In this document: positions 55,757-64,000 of the stretch, one piece after another
Layout: the number at the start of each line of letters is the position of its first letter
Position numbering within the stretch: the first letter of the stretch is position 1
Assembly: GCF_016865525.2 (NCBI RefSeq)
Contig: NZ_CP075169.1
Span: 5,580,337-5,644,336 of the forward strand
Source of the DNA: Sodalis ligni
GTDB taxonomy: Bacteria > Pseudomonadota > Gammaproteobacteria > Enterobacterales > Enterobacteriaceae
Length of the DNA: 64,000 bases
Reading direction: 5' to 3'
The notes under the pieces: generated by a model
Told to the model about the DNA's origin: nothing
The model's input: only the letters and a program-made list of their open reading frames with translations
Databases searched by the model: none
Position numbers and translations under genes: made by a program

Positions 55757-57172
55757 TCAAACCGGCAGCATATCTTTTATCAACCGGGCTAATACCTCAA
55801 CCGCCCGGGTTTGCCGGTCGTTCCATTCATATGAGATGTTAAAGCGGAAGTAGTTGTTATAAAGACCGCCGGCCGAGAACATCCGGCCCGGGGCGATACT
55901 GATTTTTTGCCGCAGCGCCCGGCGATAGAGCTCGGTGGCATCCACCCCCGTCGGCAGTTCGATCCACAGGAAATAACCGCTGTGGCATTCATTGATGCGC
56001 ACCTCGGGCAGGAGGCGATGCAAGGCCTGCCGGTAGCTGTTTTTACGCTGTTCCAGCACCCGGCGTAATCGCCGCAGGTGGCTATCGTAGCCGCGGGTGG
56101 CGAGATAATTCGCCAGCGCCAGCTGCATCGGCGCGCTGGTGGACAGGGTGCTCATCAACTGTAGCCGCTGGATCCTGCCGGCCATCTCACCGGCGGCCAC
56201 CCAGCCGACCCGAAAACCCGCCGCCAGGCTTTTGGAAAACGAAGAGCAGTGCATGGCCATGCCACGGGTATCATAGGCTTTGGCCGGCAGGGGCTTGTGC
56301 GCGCCGAAATAGAGCTCATGATAGACATCGTCCTCGATCAAATAGACGTTGTACCGCTGCAACAGCGCCGCCAACCGCTGCTTTTTCTCGTCGGACAGGG
56401 TACAGCCCAGTGGATTCTGGCTGTTGGTCATCACCCAGCAGGCTTTCACCGGATAGTCGTTGAGCGCCTGTTCCAGCGCCGTCAGATCGATGCCGAACCG
56501 CGGATGGGCGGCGATGGCCAGGGCTTTCAGCTGCAGCCGCTCCAGCGCCTGAAGCGCACCGTAAAAGGCCGGATTTTCCACAATCACCCAGTCCCCGGGG
56601 CGGGTGACCGCCTGCAGGCTCAGGTTCAGCGCCTCCATCGCGCCGGCGGTAATGACGATTTCATCCGGCGACACCTTCATGCCCTGCAAGGCATACCGCT
56701 TGGCAATAATATTGCGCAACGCCTCGTTGCCGGGAGGCAGATTATCCACCACGCTCAGGGCGCTCATGGCATGGGCGACCCGGGAAAGGGATCGCGTCAA
56801 CTGCTGGCGCGGAAACAGGCCGGGATCGGGAAACGCCGACCCGAAGGGCACGATATCGGGATCGCGCCCGGCCTGCAGCACCTCGAAAATAAAGTCATTG
56901 ATATCCACCGATTCAGCGGGCTGTACCTGCTGATGCACCGCCGGCTGCGTGAGAAATTCGGCCTTCGGCGCCACATAATAACCGGACTGGGGACGGGAAA
57001 AAATCCAGCCCTGGCTTTCCAGAATCTGATAGGCATGCATCACGGTCATCAGGCTTATGCCGGAACTTTCCGCCTGTTCACGCAGCGAGGGTAGCTTCTC
57101 CCCTGCCTGCCAGATATTGGCGGTAATCTGTTCGCGCACCTGCTGAACCAGCACCTCATATTTACTCGGCAC
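55757..57172 (-). CDS. ydcR: MocR/GntR-type regulator with aminotransferase domain (YdcR-like)
   Basis: 471 residues from GTG 57172, which has AAGGAGG 7 bp before it; the open frame to 57364 would overlap the divergent oxidase gene. Residues ~1-70 are a GntR winged helix (KYEVLVQQVREQITANIWQA; GISLMTVMHAYQILESQGWI). Residues ~110-470 are an aminotransferase fold with TNSQNPLGCTL, DDVYHELYFG and the PLP lysine in SSFSKSLAAGFRVGWVAAGE. Very close to E. coli YdcR. MocR regulators bind PLP and a ligand; the target is unknown, perhaps the divergent cio operon. Confidence 0.92.
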   Translation of the reverse strand: MPSKYEVLVQQVREQITANIWQAGEKLPSLREQAESSGISLMTVMHAYQILESQGWIFSRPQSGYYVAPKAEFLTQPAVHQQVQPAESVDINDFIFEVLQAGRDPDIVPFGSAFPDPGLFPRQQLTRSLSRVAHAMSALSVVDNLPPGNEALRNIIAKRYALQGMKVSPDEIVITAGAMEALNLSLQAVTRPGDWVIVENPAFYGALQALERLQLKALAIAAHPRFGIDLTALEQALNDYPVKACWVMTNSQNPLGCTLSDEKKQRLAALLQRYNVYLIEDDVYHELYFGAHKPLPAKAYDTRGMAMHCSSFSKSLAAGFRVGWVAAGEMAGRIQRLQLMSTLSTSAPMQLALANYLATRGYDSHLRRLRRVLEQRKNSYRQALHRLLPEVRINECHSGYFLWIELPTGVDATELYRRALRQKISIAPGRMFSAGGLYNNYFRFNISYEWNDRQTRAVEVLARLIKDMLPV

Positions 57173-57362
57173 CCACCGGCCTCCTTGTTTAAACACCCCG
57201 CTAACCGCGCCGCCGCCGGCGGAAAACCTCACCCCGGTGGAAACTGTTATAGCATAAATCAGCTTTTCTGTTGCTGTTATACACCGTCTCAACCCTCTAT
57301 GATCCTCATGGAAGATAACCCAGCAGGTTATCAACGATTCAGCCGTTAGCGCGAGGTTCGCC

Positions 57363-58709
57363 ATGTTCGGGGTAGATGCTTTCCACCTTGCCAGAATTCA
57401 GTTTGCCTTTACGGTATCTTTCCACATCATTTTCCCGGCCATTACCATCGGACTGGCCAGCTATCTGGCGGTGCTGGAAGGCTTATGGCTGAAAACCCGC
57501 GATGAAGACTACCGCAGCCTGTATCACTTCTGGTCGAAGGTGTTCGCCGTCAATTTCGGCATGGGGGTGGTGTCGGGGCTGGTGATGGCCTATCAGTTCG
57601 GCACCAACTGGAGCGGCTTTTCCCAATTCGCCGGCAGCATTACCGGGCCGCTGCTGACCTACGAGGTCCTGACGGCATTTTTCCTGGAAGCCGGCTTTCT
57701 CGGCGTCATGCTGTTCGGCTGGCAGCGGGTGGGCAACGGCCTGCACTTCTTCGCCACCTGCATGGTGGCGCTGGGCACGCTCATCTCCACATTCTGGATC
57801 CTGGCCTCCAACAGCTGGATGCAAACTCCGCAGGGATATATCGTCCAACGGGGGCAGGTAGTGCCGGTCAACTGGTTCGAGGTGATTTTCAATCCCTCCT
57901 TTCCCTACCGGCTGCTGCATATGACCACCGGGGCCTTCCTGGCCAGCGCCCTGTTCGTCGGCGCATCGGCCGCCTGGCATCTGCTGCGGCGCAACGATAC
58001 CCCGGCCATACGGAAAATGCTGTCCATGGCGATGTGGATGCTCTTGATTGTCGCGCCGATCCAGGCGGTCATCGGCGATATGCACGGACTGAACACCCTG
58101 CAATACCAGCCGGCTAAAATCGCCGCCATCGAAGGGCACTGGGAAAATATCCCCGGCCAGGCGACCCCGCTGATTCTGGCGGGATTGCCCGATATGGCGG
58201 CGCAGAAAACCCGCTATGCGCTGGAGATACCCTATCTGGGCAGCCTGATCCTGACCCATAGCCTGCAGCGGCAGGTGCCGGCGCTCAACAGTTTTGCCAA
58301 GGAAGACCGGCCTAATTCCACCATCGTTTTCTGGTCATTCCGCGTCATGGCCGGCCTGGGCATGCTGATGATCCTGCTGGGGCTGTCCGGCCTTTGGCTG
58401 CGCCGCCGCCAGCGCTTGTATCGTTCACGGATTTTTCTGCGTTTCGCCCTGCTGATGGGACCGGCGGGATTAATCGCCATCCTGGCGGGCTGGGTCACCA
58501 CCGAGGCCGGCCGGCAACCCTGGGTGGTATACGGTCTGCTTCGTACCAAAGATGCGGTTTCCGCCCATGGTTCACTGCATATGAGCCTGAGTTTGCTGGC
58601 ATTCGTCCTGATTTACTGTTCGGTATTCGGCGTGGGCTACGGCTATATGATGCGGCTGATACGTCAAGGCCCTCCTTCTGGTAAAGAGAACATGGTTGAG
58701 AGGAAATAA
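57363..58709 (+). CDS. cioA: Cytochrome bd-type quinol oxidase subunit I (CioA-like, short Q-loop)
   Basis: 448 residues against 522 in E. coli CydA. RIQFAFTVSFHIIFPAITIG holds the haem b595 ligand His; YRLLHMTTGAFLASALFVGA the haem b558 His; GWVTTEAGRQPWVVYGLLRT the conserved quinol-site end. The Q-loop is short, as in cyanide-insensitive oxidases (CioA). GAGG lies 7 bp before the ATG. Oxidises ubiquinol and reduces oxygen without proton pumping. Operon with subunit II and a DUF2474 protein. Confidence 0.93.
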   Translation: MFGVDAFHLARIQFAFTVSFHIIFPAITIGLASYLAVLEGLWLKTRDEDYRSLYHFWSKVFAVNFGMGVVSGLVMAYQFGTNWSGFSQFAGSITGPLLTYEVLTAFFLEAGFLGVMLFGWQRVGNGLHFFATCMVALGTLISTFWILASNSWMQTPQGYIVQRGQVVPVNWFEVIFNPSFPYRLLHMTTGAFLASALFVGASAAWHLLRRNDTPAIRKMLSMAMWMLLIVAPIQAVIGDMHGLNTLQYQPAKIAAIEGHWENIPGQATPLILAGLPDMAAQKTRYALEIPYLGSLILTHSLQRQVPALNSFAKEDRPNSTIVFWSFRVMAGLGMLMILLGLSGLWLRRRQRLYRSRIFLRFALLMGPAGLIAILAGWVTTEAGRQPWVVYGLLRTKDAVSAHGSLHMSLSLLAFVLIYCSVFGVGYGYMMRLIRQGPPSGKENMVERK

Positions 58710-58710
58710 C

Positions 58711-59718
58711 ATGGGTATCGATCTGCCCGTCATCTGGTTTGTGATTATCATTTTCGCCACGCTGATGTATATCGTCATGGACGGCTTTGACCTGGGCATC
58801 GGCATCCTGTTTTTCATGACCCGGGACCGCTCTGCCCGCGACCAGATGGTAAACAGCGTGGCGCCGGTGTGGGACGGGAATGAAACCTGGCTGGTGCTGG
58901 GAGGTGCCGCACTGTTCGGCGCGTTTCCATTGGCCTACTCGGTGATTATCGACGCGCTGTCGACCCCTCTTACGCTGATGTTGTTCGCGCTGATTTTTCG
59001 CGGCGTCGCGTTTGAATTCCGCTTTAAAGCCACCCTTGCCCATCGGCCTTTTTGGGATCGCGCCTTTATGCTGGGTTCACTGGCGGCCACCTTTTGCCAG
59101 GGGGTCGTGGTGGGCGCCTTTATTCAAGGGTTCCCGGTGACGGGACGGCGGTTCGCCGGCGCGGCTTTTGACTGGCTGACACCGTTTTGCCTGTTTTGCG
59201 GACTGGGACTGGCGGCGGCCTATGCCCTGCTGGGCTGTACCTGGCTGATTATGAAAACCGAACAGGATCTGCAGCGGCATATGTACCGGCTGGCGAAACC
59301 CCTGCTGTTGGCGCTGCTGGCCGCGATAGCGGTTATTAGCCTGTGGACGCCCCTGGCGCATCCGGCCATAGCCCGGCGCTGGTTTGCACTGCCCAATCTG
59401 TTCTATTTTCTGCCGGTGCCGCTCCTGGTGCTGCTTTGCGCCGGGTGGCTGTGGCGGGGCATTGGCCGCCGGGCGGATTTTTCCCCGTTCATGATGACGC
59501 TGATACTGGTTTTTCTGGGTTTCACCGGCCTGGGCATCAGTATCTGGCCCAACATCATTCCGCCGGCCATCAACATCCGGGCCGCCTCGGCGCCGGCGCA
59601 AAGCCAGGGTTTCATGCTGGTGGGGGCGCTGCTGATCATCCCGGTAATTCTGGTTTACACCTTCTGGAGCTATTTTGTCTTCCGCGGAAAAATCAATCCC
59701 CACGAGGGATACCATTAA
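58711..59718 (+). CDS. cioB: Cytochrome bd-type quinol oxidase subunit II (CioB-like)
   Basis: 335 residues from ATG 58711 (GAGAGGAAATAAC before it; an ATG 15 bp upstream is less likely). IDLPVIWFVIIIFATLMYIV MDGFDLGIG is the CydB N-terminal signature; APVWDGNETWLVLGGAALFG and ALIFRGVAFEFRFK follow. Nine or so helices. Subunit II of the bd-type oxidase, needed for haem assembly. 1 bp gap to subunit I. Confidence 0.93.
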   Translation: MGIDLPVIWFVIIIFATLMYIVMDGFDLGIGILFFMTRDRSARDQMVNSVAPVWDGNETWLVLGGAALFGAFPLAYSVIIDALSTPLTLMLFALIFRGVAFEFRFKATLAHRPFWDRAFMLGSLAATFCQGVVVGAFIQGFPVTGRRFAGAAFDWLTPFCLFCGLGLAAAYALLGCTWLIMKTEQDLQRHMYRLAKPLLLALLAAIAVISLWTPLAHPAIARRWFALPNLFYFLPVPLLVLLCAGWLWRGIGRRADFSPFMMTLILVFLGFTGLGISIWPNIIPPAINIRAASAPAQSQGFMLVGALLIIPVILVYTFWSYFVFRGKINPHEGYH

Positions 59719-59827
59719 ACGGCTGTTATGGCTGCTGGCGCTATGGGCGGCCAGCGTGCTGGCGCTGGGGGTGGTCGCCACGCTGTTCCGGCTGCTGATG
59801 ACCGCGGCCGGCATGCGAACCCACTGA
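59675..59827 (+). CDS. DUF2474 small membrane protein, CydX-like subunit of the oxidase
   Basis: 50 residues starting at TTG 59675, overlapping the cioB 3' end by 44 bp; GGAG lies 5 bp before the TTG. The sequence is a short polar start (SSAEKSIPTRDTIKR), one transmembrane helix (LLWLLALWAASVLALGVVAT) and a short tail ending MRTH. DUF2474 proteins accompany cioAB operons and are thought to resemble CydX, which stabilises the oxidase. No ATG exists at the N-terminus. Confidence 0.7.
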   Translation: MSSAEKSIPTRDTIKRLLWLLALWAASVLALGVVATLFRLLMTAAGMRTH

Positions 59828-59926
59828 GCGGATATGGCTAATCATCTGCCGCCGGCCAGCCGACATCATGCCATGCCGGGACGCTGAATACCAGAGCGCC
59901 CCGCCGGGTATGGAATTAACCTAACG

Positions 59927-60679
59927 TTATGCGGCGTTGCTGTTCGCCAGCCCGGAACGGTTATTACGCCAGTTCTCATAAAAGCGCTGCAAAATCAGCG
60001 CCGGCCACTCCGGTTCCGTCTGCGACTGCAGGCTTGCCAACTGCTCTTTGGCGCCGCTCCGGGTGCTGTGGCGCAGACAGCTCGCCATCAGGGACCGGCT
60101 GAATTCGGGATGGAACTGCAGCGAAAAGGTTTGCGGGCTATAGCGGATGATCTGGCAATCATCCCGGGGCGAGACGGCCAATACCCGCGCCTCGGCGGGA
60201 GGACGCAGCACCGTCTGCAAATGGGACAGCCAGACGGCGAACTGCCCCGGCAACCCCCCAAGCAGCGGATCGTCCTCGGCGCGGGCGGTGATCCGCACCT
60301 GTTGCAATCCCCCTTCCCAGCCGCGGGGATTATCGGCAACGACGCCCCCCAGCGCATAAGCGATAAGCTGATGTCCGTAGCAGATACCCAGTAACGGCAG
60401 TTCCAGGGCATGTACCCCGCGGATCCAGGCGGCGGTAATCTCGCTCCAGGGGGCATGATCGGTAACCATCGACCAGGACCCGGTAATGATAGCCGCTGAA
60501 ATCCGATCCGGATCGGGCAACCGATCGCCGCGATAGGGGCGGATCAAGACATATTCATGGGATTCCAGGCCGAGTCTGTCTACAAACCACTGGTACTGCT
60601 CCCCCACCTCGGCGGCGATGGCCGTAGGCGGTTCTCCCATCTGGACAATCGCCAGCGGTGCGTAAAAGGGTAAGTCCAT
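59927..60679 (-). CDS. Class I glutamine amidotransferase family protein
   Basis: 250 residues from ATG 60679; an in-frame TTG at 60691 is weaker. Catalytic Cys100 in LLGICYGHQLIAYALGG; FSLQFHPEFSRSL provides the catalytic His. ITGSWSMVTDH is the oxyanion region. Stand-alone proteins of this type include GMP synthase-like and gamma-glutamyl hydrolase-like enzymes. No synthetase partner is adjacent, so the acceptor or substrate is unknown. Between the oxidase operon and rpiB. Confidence 0.85.
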   Translation of the reverse strand: MDLPFYAPLAIVQMGEPPTAIAAEVGEQYQWFVDRLGLESHEYVLIRPYRGDRLPDPDRISAAIITGSWSMVTDHAPWSEITAAWIRGVHALELPLLGICYGHQLIAYALGGVVADNPRGWEGGLQQVRITARAEDDPLLGGLPGQFAVWLSHLQTVLRPPAEARVLAVSPRDDCQIIRYSPQTFSLQFHPEFSRSLMASCLRHSTRSGAKEQLASLQSQTEPEWPALILQRFYENWRNNRSGLANSNAA

Positions 60680-60954
60680 TGCTGATTCCAATTCTTATGC
60701 TGATTTGAATGCCGGCGGGATCGATACCGATCGCGCCACAACGTCATGCAAAGTCATGCCGGCTACAGCGTTGACGCCGGTTCGTTATTCCATTATGCCT
60801 GCCACGGCGCCGCCAGGTCTACCGGCGATGGGGGCTTTTCCATGCTAATTAACGATTACCTTAGCAAGAAAAATGCTAATAGCGCATAGACCAAGGCGGC
60901 GTCATCAGGCCTATGGCAGGCCCTCTGATACCCGGCGCGCACTGTTTCGTTCAG

Positions 60955-61410
60955 TCAGTCCAGGGAATCCCCTTGCTCGAGTTTGCCGATGAGCTCTACC
61001 CGCCGCTGATGGCGACCCCCTTCAAACTCGGCGGCCAGCCACTCGTCAACGATCATCTTCGCCAGTTCGCCGCCTACCACGCGGGAGCCGAAGGCCAGGA
61101 TATTGGTATCGTTATGCTGGCGGGAGAGTTTGGCCGAATAAGGCTCGCTGCAGGCCACGGCGCGGATGCCCGGCACTTTATTGGCGGCGATGGAAATACC
61201 GATGCCGGAACCGCAGATCAGGATACCCAGATCCGCTTCATGGTTCATTACCGCATCGGCAACCGACTTGGCGTAGAGGGGATAATCGGTGCGCTCCGAC
61301 GTATAGGTGCCTTTATCGATGACAGAGATACCCTTGGATTCGAGATGGCTGACTATCTCGGGCTTCAATAACCAGCCCACATGATCGCAGCCGATGGCAA
61401 TTTTCATCAT
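60955..61410 (-). CDS. rpiB: Ribose 5-phosphate isomerase B
   Basis: 151 residues (E. coli 149) and collinear: KIAIGCDHVGWLLKPEIVSH, LGILICGSGIGISIAANKVP (active-site Cys), CSEPYSAKLSRQHNDTNILA (His) and EFEGGRHQRRVELI. It interconverts ribose 5-phosphate and ribulose 5-phosphate, or allose phosphates. It is divergent from an RpiR-family regulator, as in E. coli, across a 455-bp region with an inverted repeat. Confidence 0.95.
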   Translation of the reverse strand: MMKIAIGCDHVGWLLKPEIVSHLESKGISVIDKGTYTSERTDYPLYAKSVADAVMNHEADLGILICGSGIGISIAANKVPGIRAVACSEPYSAKLSRQHNDTNILAFGSRVVGGELAKMIVDEWLAAEFEGGRHQRRVELIGKLEQGDSLD

Positions 61411-61865
61411 TCGCTAACCTCAATTCCGTCCCGGGCTATTATCCGCATAGAGAGCTACCCGAACAGGGCCCCCTGAACCGGGAGATATCACCGGTGCATT
61501 TGTTCATGGATACTAAACTTCACAATAAAATACTTAATATAATTTAAAATTATTGTGAAGTTATGCCTTTCAAAAAATCGCAATAACAAGACATATTTTA
61601 TCACGCCATGCCTGTCATCTGACCGATTTTATGGCATAACACTGCGTAATGCAATAATATCCATCGTGAGTCAACGGTGCATTCGGCAGACCGCGCCGGT
61701 TCTTTCGTTTTATTGACCCTTGGCAAATCTTCACAAATTTTTTTACTTCTATGAATATTCCGCCATGGCCGGTATTGTCATGCTTTTTCAAACCCTGGCG
61801 GGATGGCATTATCACCGGCCGGTTTGCTATAACTGACAGCCTTGACCTGTTAAGGAGGGTGGTAA
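61411..61865. other. Regulatory region between rpiB and the rpiR-like gene
   Basis: 455 bp, partly AT-rich, no gene. It contains the long inverted repeat at 61516-61562 and a third CTTCACAA half-site at 61729. The large gap between divergent genes suggests several binding sites. Confidence 0.55.
61516..61562. promoter_or_regulatory. 13-bp inverted repeat, candidate RpiR operator
   Basis: AACTTCACAATAA (61516-61528) and its exact complement TTATTGTGAAGTT (61550-61562) are separated by 21 AT-rich bases. A further CTTCACAA lies at 61729-61736. It is closer to rpiB than to the regulator gene, as expected for repression of rpiB. Confidence 0.65.
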
Positions 61866-62740
61866 ATGGTGGATTTGATCAATAACGAAAATGCCTTGGC
61901 GATTGGCGCTAAGATAAAATGTCGCTCTCGCTGCTCAATACGACGGAGCGCGGCATCGCCGAGTGGTTCATCACCAGAGGAAACGTGGATAAACAAACCA
62001 GTATCAAACACGTCGCTTCGTCATTGAATGTCTCGGAACCCCTTATCGTCAAAGTGGCTAAAAAACTGGGTTATACCGGTTTTCGTGAATTGCGTCAGGC
62101 GTTATGGTCCTATTTTGCCGCTCTGCCTTTTGATAAAGAAGAAGAAATTTCTGAGGACGACAGCATTGAGCTGGTGCTGGATAAAATATTCAATAATTCC
62201 ATCAATGCGTTAAAAGAGGCCCAGTCCGTCGCTGATCCGACGGTTATCGCCGAAGCATCCAGACTGATACTGCTGGCCGGGCATGTTACGCTGTTCGGCG
62301 TCGGCGGTTCGGCCACGGTGTGCCTGGATTTTGAGCACAAGCTATTACGCATCGGCATCCTCAGCCACTCCTATAACGATTATCACCTGATGCTCATGGT
62401 GGCCTGCCAGCTAGCGGAAGGGGATGTGGTGATTGTTATTTCGCAATCCGGCGATACCCGAGAACTGCTGCAGGCCGTGCAGGTGGCGAAGGACCGGGGC
62501 GCAAAAATCATCTGTATTACCAATGATAATGTTTCGCTTCTGTCGCAACTGTCCGATTTGTCCATCTTCAGCCCCGCCCGCGGCGGTCCGTTATTAGGCC
62601 AGAATGCCGTAGCCCGCATTATTCAGCTCAATTTGCTGGATACGCTGTTTATTGCCCTTGTTTTGCAGGACTATCATGGAGCAAAAGAAAAACTGGAACG
62701 AAGCATCGAAATAGTCAAACCTTTACATGGCAAGGGATAA
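61866..62740 (+). pseudogene. rpiR: RpiR family regulator (HTH plus SIS domain), frameshifted near the N-terminus
   Basis: AAGGAGG precedes ATG 61866, which reads MVDLINNENALAIGAKIK and is then out of frame. Adding one A to the AAAA run at 61916-61919 joins it to SLSLLNTTERGIAEWFITRG and the rest (291 residues). HTH: TSIKHVASSLNVSEPLIVKV. SIS domain at ~125-260: LFGVGGSATVCLDFEHKLLR, VIVISQSGDTRELLQAVQVA. Without correction the frame starts at ATG 61919 (273 aa) with no ribosome-binding site and could still fold. Close to E. coli RpiR, the repressor of rpiB; sits divergent from rpiB. Confidence 0.8.
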
Positions 62741-62800
62741 AACAGCGGTTACGATCCTGGGTACGGTTGGTTTTTTGAGTCGATTCCAGAGGAAGTTCTA

Positions 62801-63565
62801 ATGAACGAGCTCTTTTCATTGCAGAACAAAAAGATATTAATCACCGGTTCCGCGCGGGGTATAGGTTTTATTCTGGCCCGGGGACTGGCGCAGTACGGCG
62901 CGGATATCATTATCAACGGCACCACCGCCGAGGGTACGGATAAAGCGGTGCGTGAATTGCGGGAAGAGGGTTATACCGCGTATGCGATGCCGTTTGACGT
63001 TACCGACAGCGGCGCCGTCAAGGACGCCGTCCAGCGTATTGAATCCACTATCGGCGCCATAGATGTGTTAATAAATAATGCCGGTATCCAGCGGCGCCAT
63101 CCCTTTACCGAATTTCCGGAGCAGGAGTGGGATGACGTTATCGCCGTGAACCAAAAGGCGGTATTTCTGGTTTCCCAGACCGTCGCACGGTATATGGTGA
63201 AACGGAACCGCGGCAAAATCATCAATATCGGTTCGATGCAAAGCGAACTGGGCCGGGATAATATTACACCCTATGCCGCGTCAAAAGGCGCGGTGAAAAT
63301 GCTGACCCGCGGTATGTGCGTTGAGCTGGCCCGCTATAATATCCAGGTAAACGGCATTGCCCCCGGTTATTTTAGTACCGATATGACCAAAGCCCTGGAA
63401 GAAGATGACGCTTTTACCGCCTGGCTCACCAAACGTACCCCCGCCGGACGCTGGGGCGATCCGCAGGAACTCATCGGCGCGGCGGTATTTCTTGCGGCGA
63501 AATCCTCTGATTTTGTCAACGGACACCTGCTGTTTGTGGATGGCGGCATGTCCGTAGCGGTCTGA
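62801..63565 (+). CDS. idnO: Gluconate 5-dehydrogenase IdnO
   Basis: 254 residues, same length as E. coli IdnO and closely similar: KKILITGSARGIGFILARGL, NNAGIQRRHPFTEFPEQEWD, SMQSELGRDNITPYAASKGA (Ser-Tyr-Lys) and GHLLFVDGGMSVAV. It interconverts 5-ketogluconate and gluconate with NAD(P)H. GGAAG lies before the ATG. It follows the rpiR-like gene by 60 bp, without the other idn genes, so the RpiR protein may control it too. Confidence 0.94.
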   Translation: MNELFSLQNKKILITGSARGIGFILARGLAQYGADIIINGTTAEGTDKAVRELREEGYTAYAMPFDVTDSGAVKDAVQRIESTIGAIDVLINNAGIQRRHPFTEFPEQEWDDVIAVNQKAVFLVSQTVARYMVKRNRGKIINIGSMQSELGRDNITPYAASKGAVKMLTRGMCVELARYNIQVNGIAPGYFSTDMTKALEEDDAFTAWLTKRTPAGRWGDPQELIGAAVFLAAKSSDFVNGHLLFVDGGMSVAV

Positions 63566-63918
63566 TTGATTCCCCCTGGCCGTTGGCGCGGCGAAAAAAA
63601 TGCGCACGCCCCGTCCGCTTGATGCCCGGCGGTTCCAGGCTTTCAGCGGCAGATATCGGTCCGTGCGCTATCCTTTTTAGATTATTGTCAAAAGCCACTG
63701 CTTCCCTGTGCTTTTCATTTTCCATGGTTACGCCGGCCAGAAAGTGCTGCACTTCACGAAATCGTTACCCCACCGCCGGCCGGCGTGATTATCGGCCGCC
63801 GGTGCCGTTATCCCTCCTTAGCCCTATTGCCCGTTAGCGGGTATAATCGTCTCATGGACGCCGTTGGACTCTCCGGGCGTAACCACATAACTCTATAACT
63901 ACAGCGGCGCGACCACGC
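63566..63918. other. Intergenic region upstream of ygjP
   Basis: 353 bp with no supported gene; the ORFs on both strands have no start signals or known relatives. TATAAT at 63842-63847 could be the -10 element of the ygjP promoter, although no good -35 box is visible. Confidence 0.4.
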
Positions 63919-64000
63919 ATGACCGAATTGACTTATCTGCAGGGATACCCGGAGCATCTGCTGGCGCAGGTGCGGACCTTGATCCGCGAGCAGCGCCTGG
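63919..64000 (+). CDS. ygjP: YgjP family metal-dependent hydrolase (partial, 5' end only)
   Basis: ATG 63919 opens MTELTYLQGYPEHLLAQVRT and LIREQRL, matching the start of E. coli YgjP (MSNLTYLQGYPEQLL). The gene runs off the right edge after 27 codons. YgjP is a DUF45/WLM-type zinc metallopeptidase-like protein with an HELxHxxxxxH motif downstream, not visible here. Confidence 0.88.
   Translation, partial: MTELTYLQGYPEHLLAQVRTLIREQRL

Noticed and set aside
1..64000. CRISPR arrays, tRNA genes, insertion sequence transposases and prophage genes
   Set aside because: Looked for regularly spaced repeats, cloverleaf sequences and typical transposase or phage motifs; none were found.

Overview
The window is a stretch of chromosome from a member of the Enterobacterales. 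Many products are very close to E. coli or Klebsiella proteins as I remember them (LsrB, LsrF, LsrG, LsrR, CbpA/CbpM, GntU, IdnO, RpiB, YdcR, YgjP, DalD). The DNA is GC-rich, with a few AT-rich islands. Dispersed palindromic intergenic repeats and several frameshifted genes point towards the Pectobacteriaceae/Sodalis side of the order, but the genus cannot be fixed from the sequence alone. I saw no rRNA, tRNA, CRISPR array, transposase gene or prophage.

Layout. 1-4.6 kb: a large DUF5107/TPR protein that runs off the left edge, divergent from a ROK regulator. 5-13.8 kb: the complete autoinducer-2 (AI-2) locus, lsrACDBFG divergent from lsrRK, with frameshifts in lsrA and lsrC. 14-16.2 kb: an AT-rich island with an Ig-like surface-type protein and a broken paralogue. 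16.3-19.4 kb: a ketopantoate-reductase-like enzyme, a cis-CaaD-type tautomerase and their likely MarR regulator, then a small membrane protein and a frameshifted cytochrome b561. 19.6-21.8 kb: a TPR protein, an ECF sigma factor and an anti-sigma factor with a repetitive linker. 22-29.9 kb: TetR, an Ail/OmpX-type porin, gntU with a GntR operator, a family 9 glycosyltransferase, cbpAM and an inositol-monophosphatase-family enzyme.

30-47.9 kb is carbohydrate territory. The first cluster has a MalFGK-type ABC importer, a short-chain dehydrogenase, a DeoR regulator, a BtpA/SgcQ protein and an FGGY kinase; its substrate is unknown. The second is a D-arabinitol-type cluster (dalD, xylulokinase, SorC-family regulator) whose importer is an Rbs-type ABC system instead of the Klebsiella DalT permease. 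A MarR-GNAT fusion with its own operator follows. 48.4-54.5 kb: reverse transsulfuration (cystathionine beta-synthase plus cystathionine gamma-lyase/synthase) convergent with a MetQNI-like importer and a 2-oxoglutarate oxygenase. 54.9-64 kb: surE, ydcR, a cyanide-insensitive-type cytochrome bd oxidase with a small DUF2474 subunit, a glutamine amidotransferase, rpiB divergent from a frameshifted rpiR-like regulator, idnO and the start of ygjP.

The most interesting material is regulatory and structural. Paired operator-like palindromes can be read directly in front of the lsr, dal, DeoR, MarR, GNAT and RpiR loci. A family of long intergenic palindromes shows paired (compensatory) changes in its stem. 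Every frameshift seen can be explained by loss of single bases. That could be real gene decay or a sequencing artefact, and the raw reads would separate the two.
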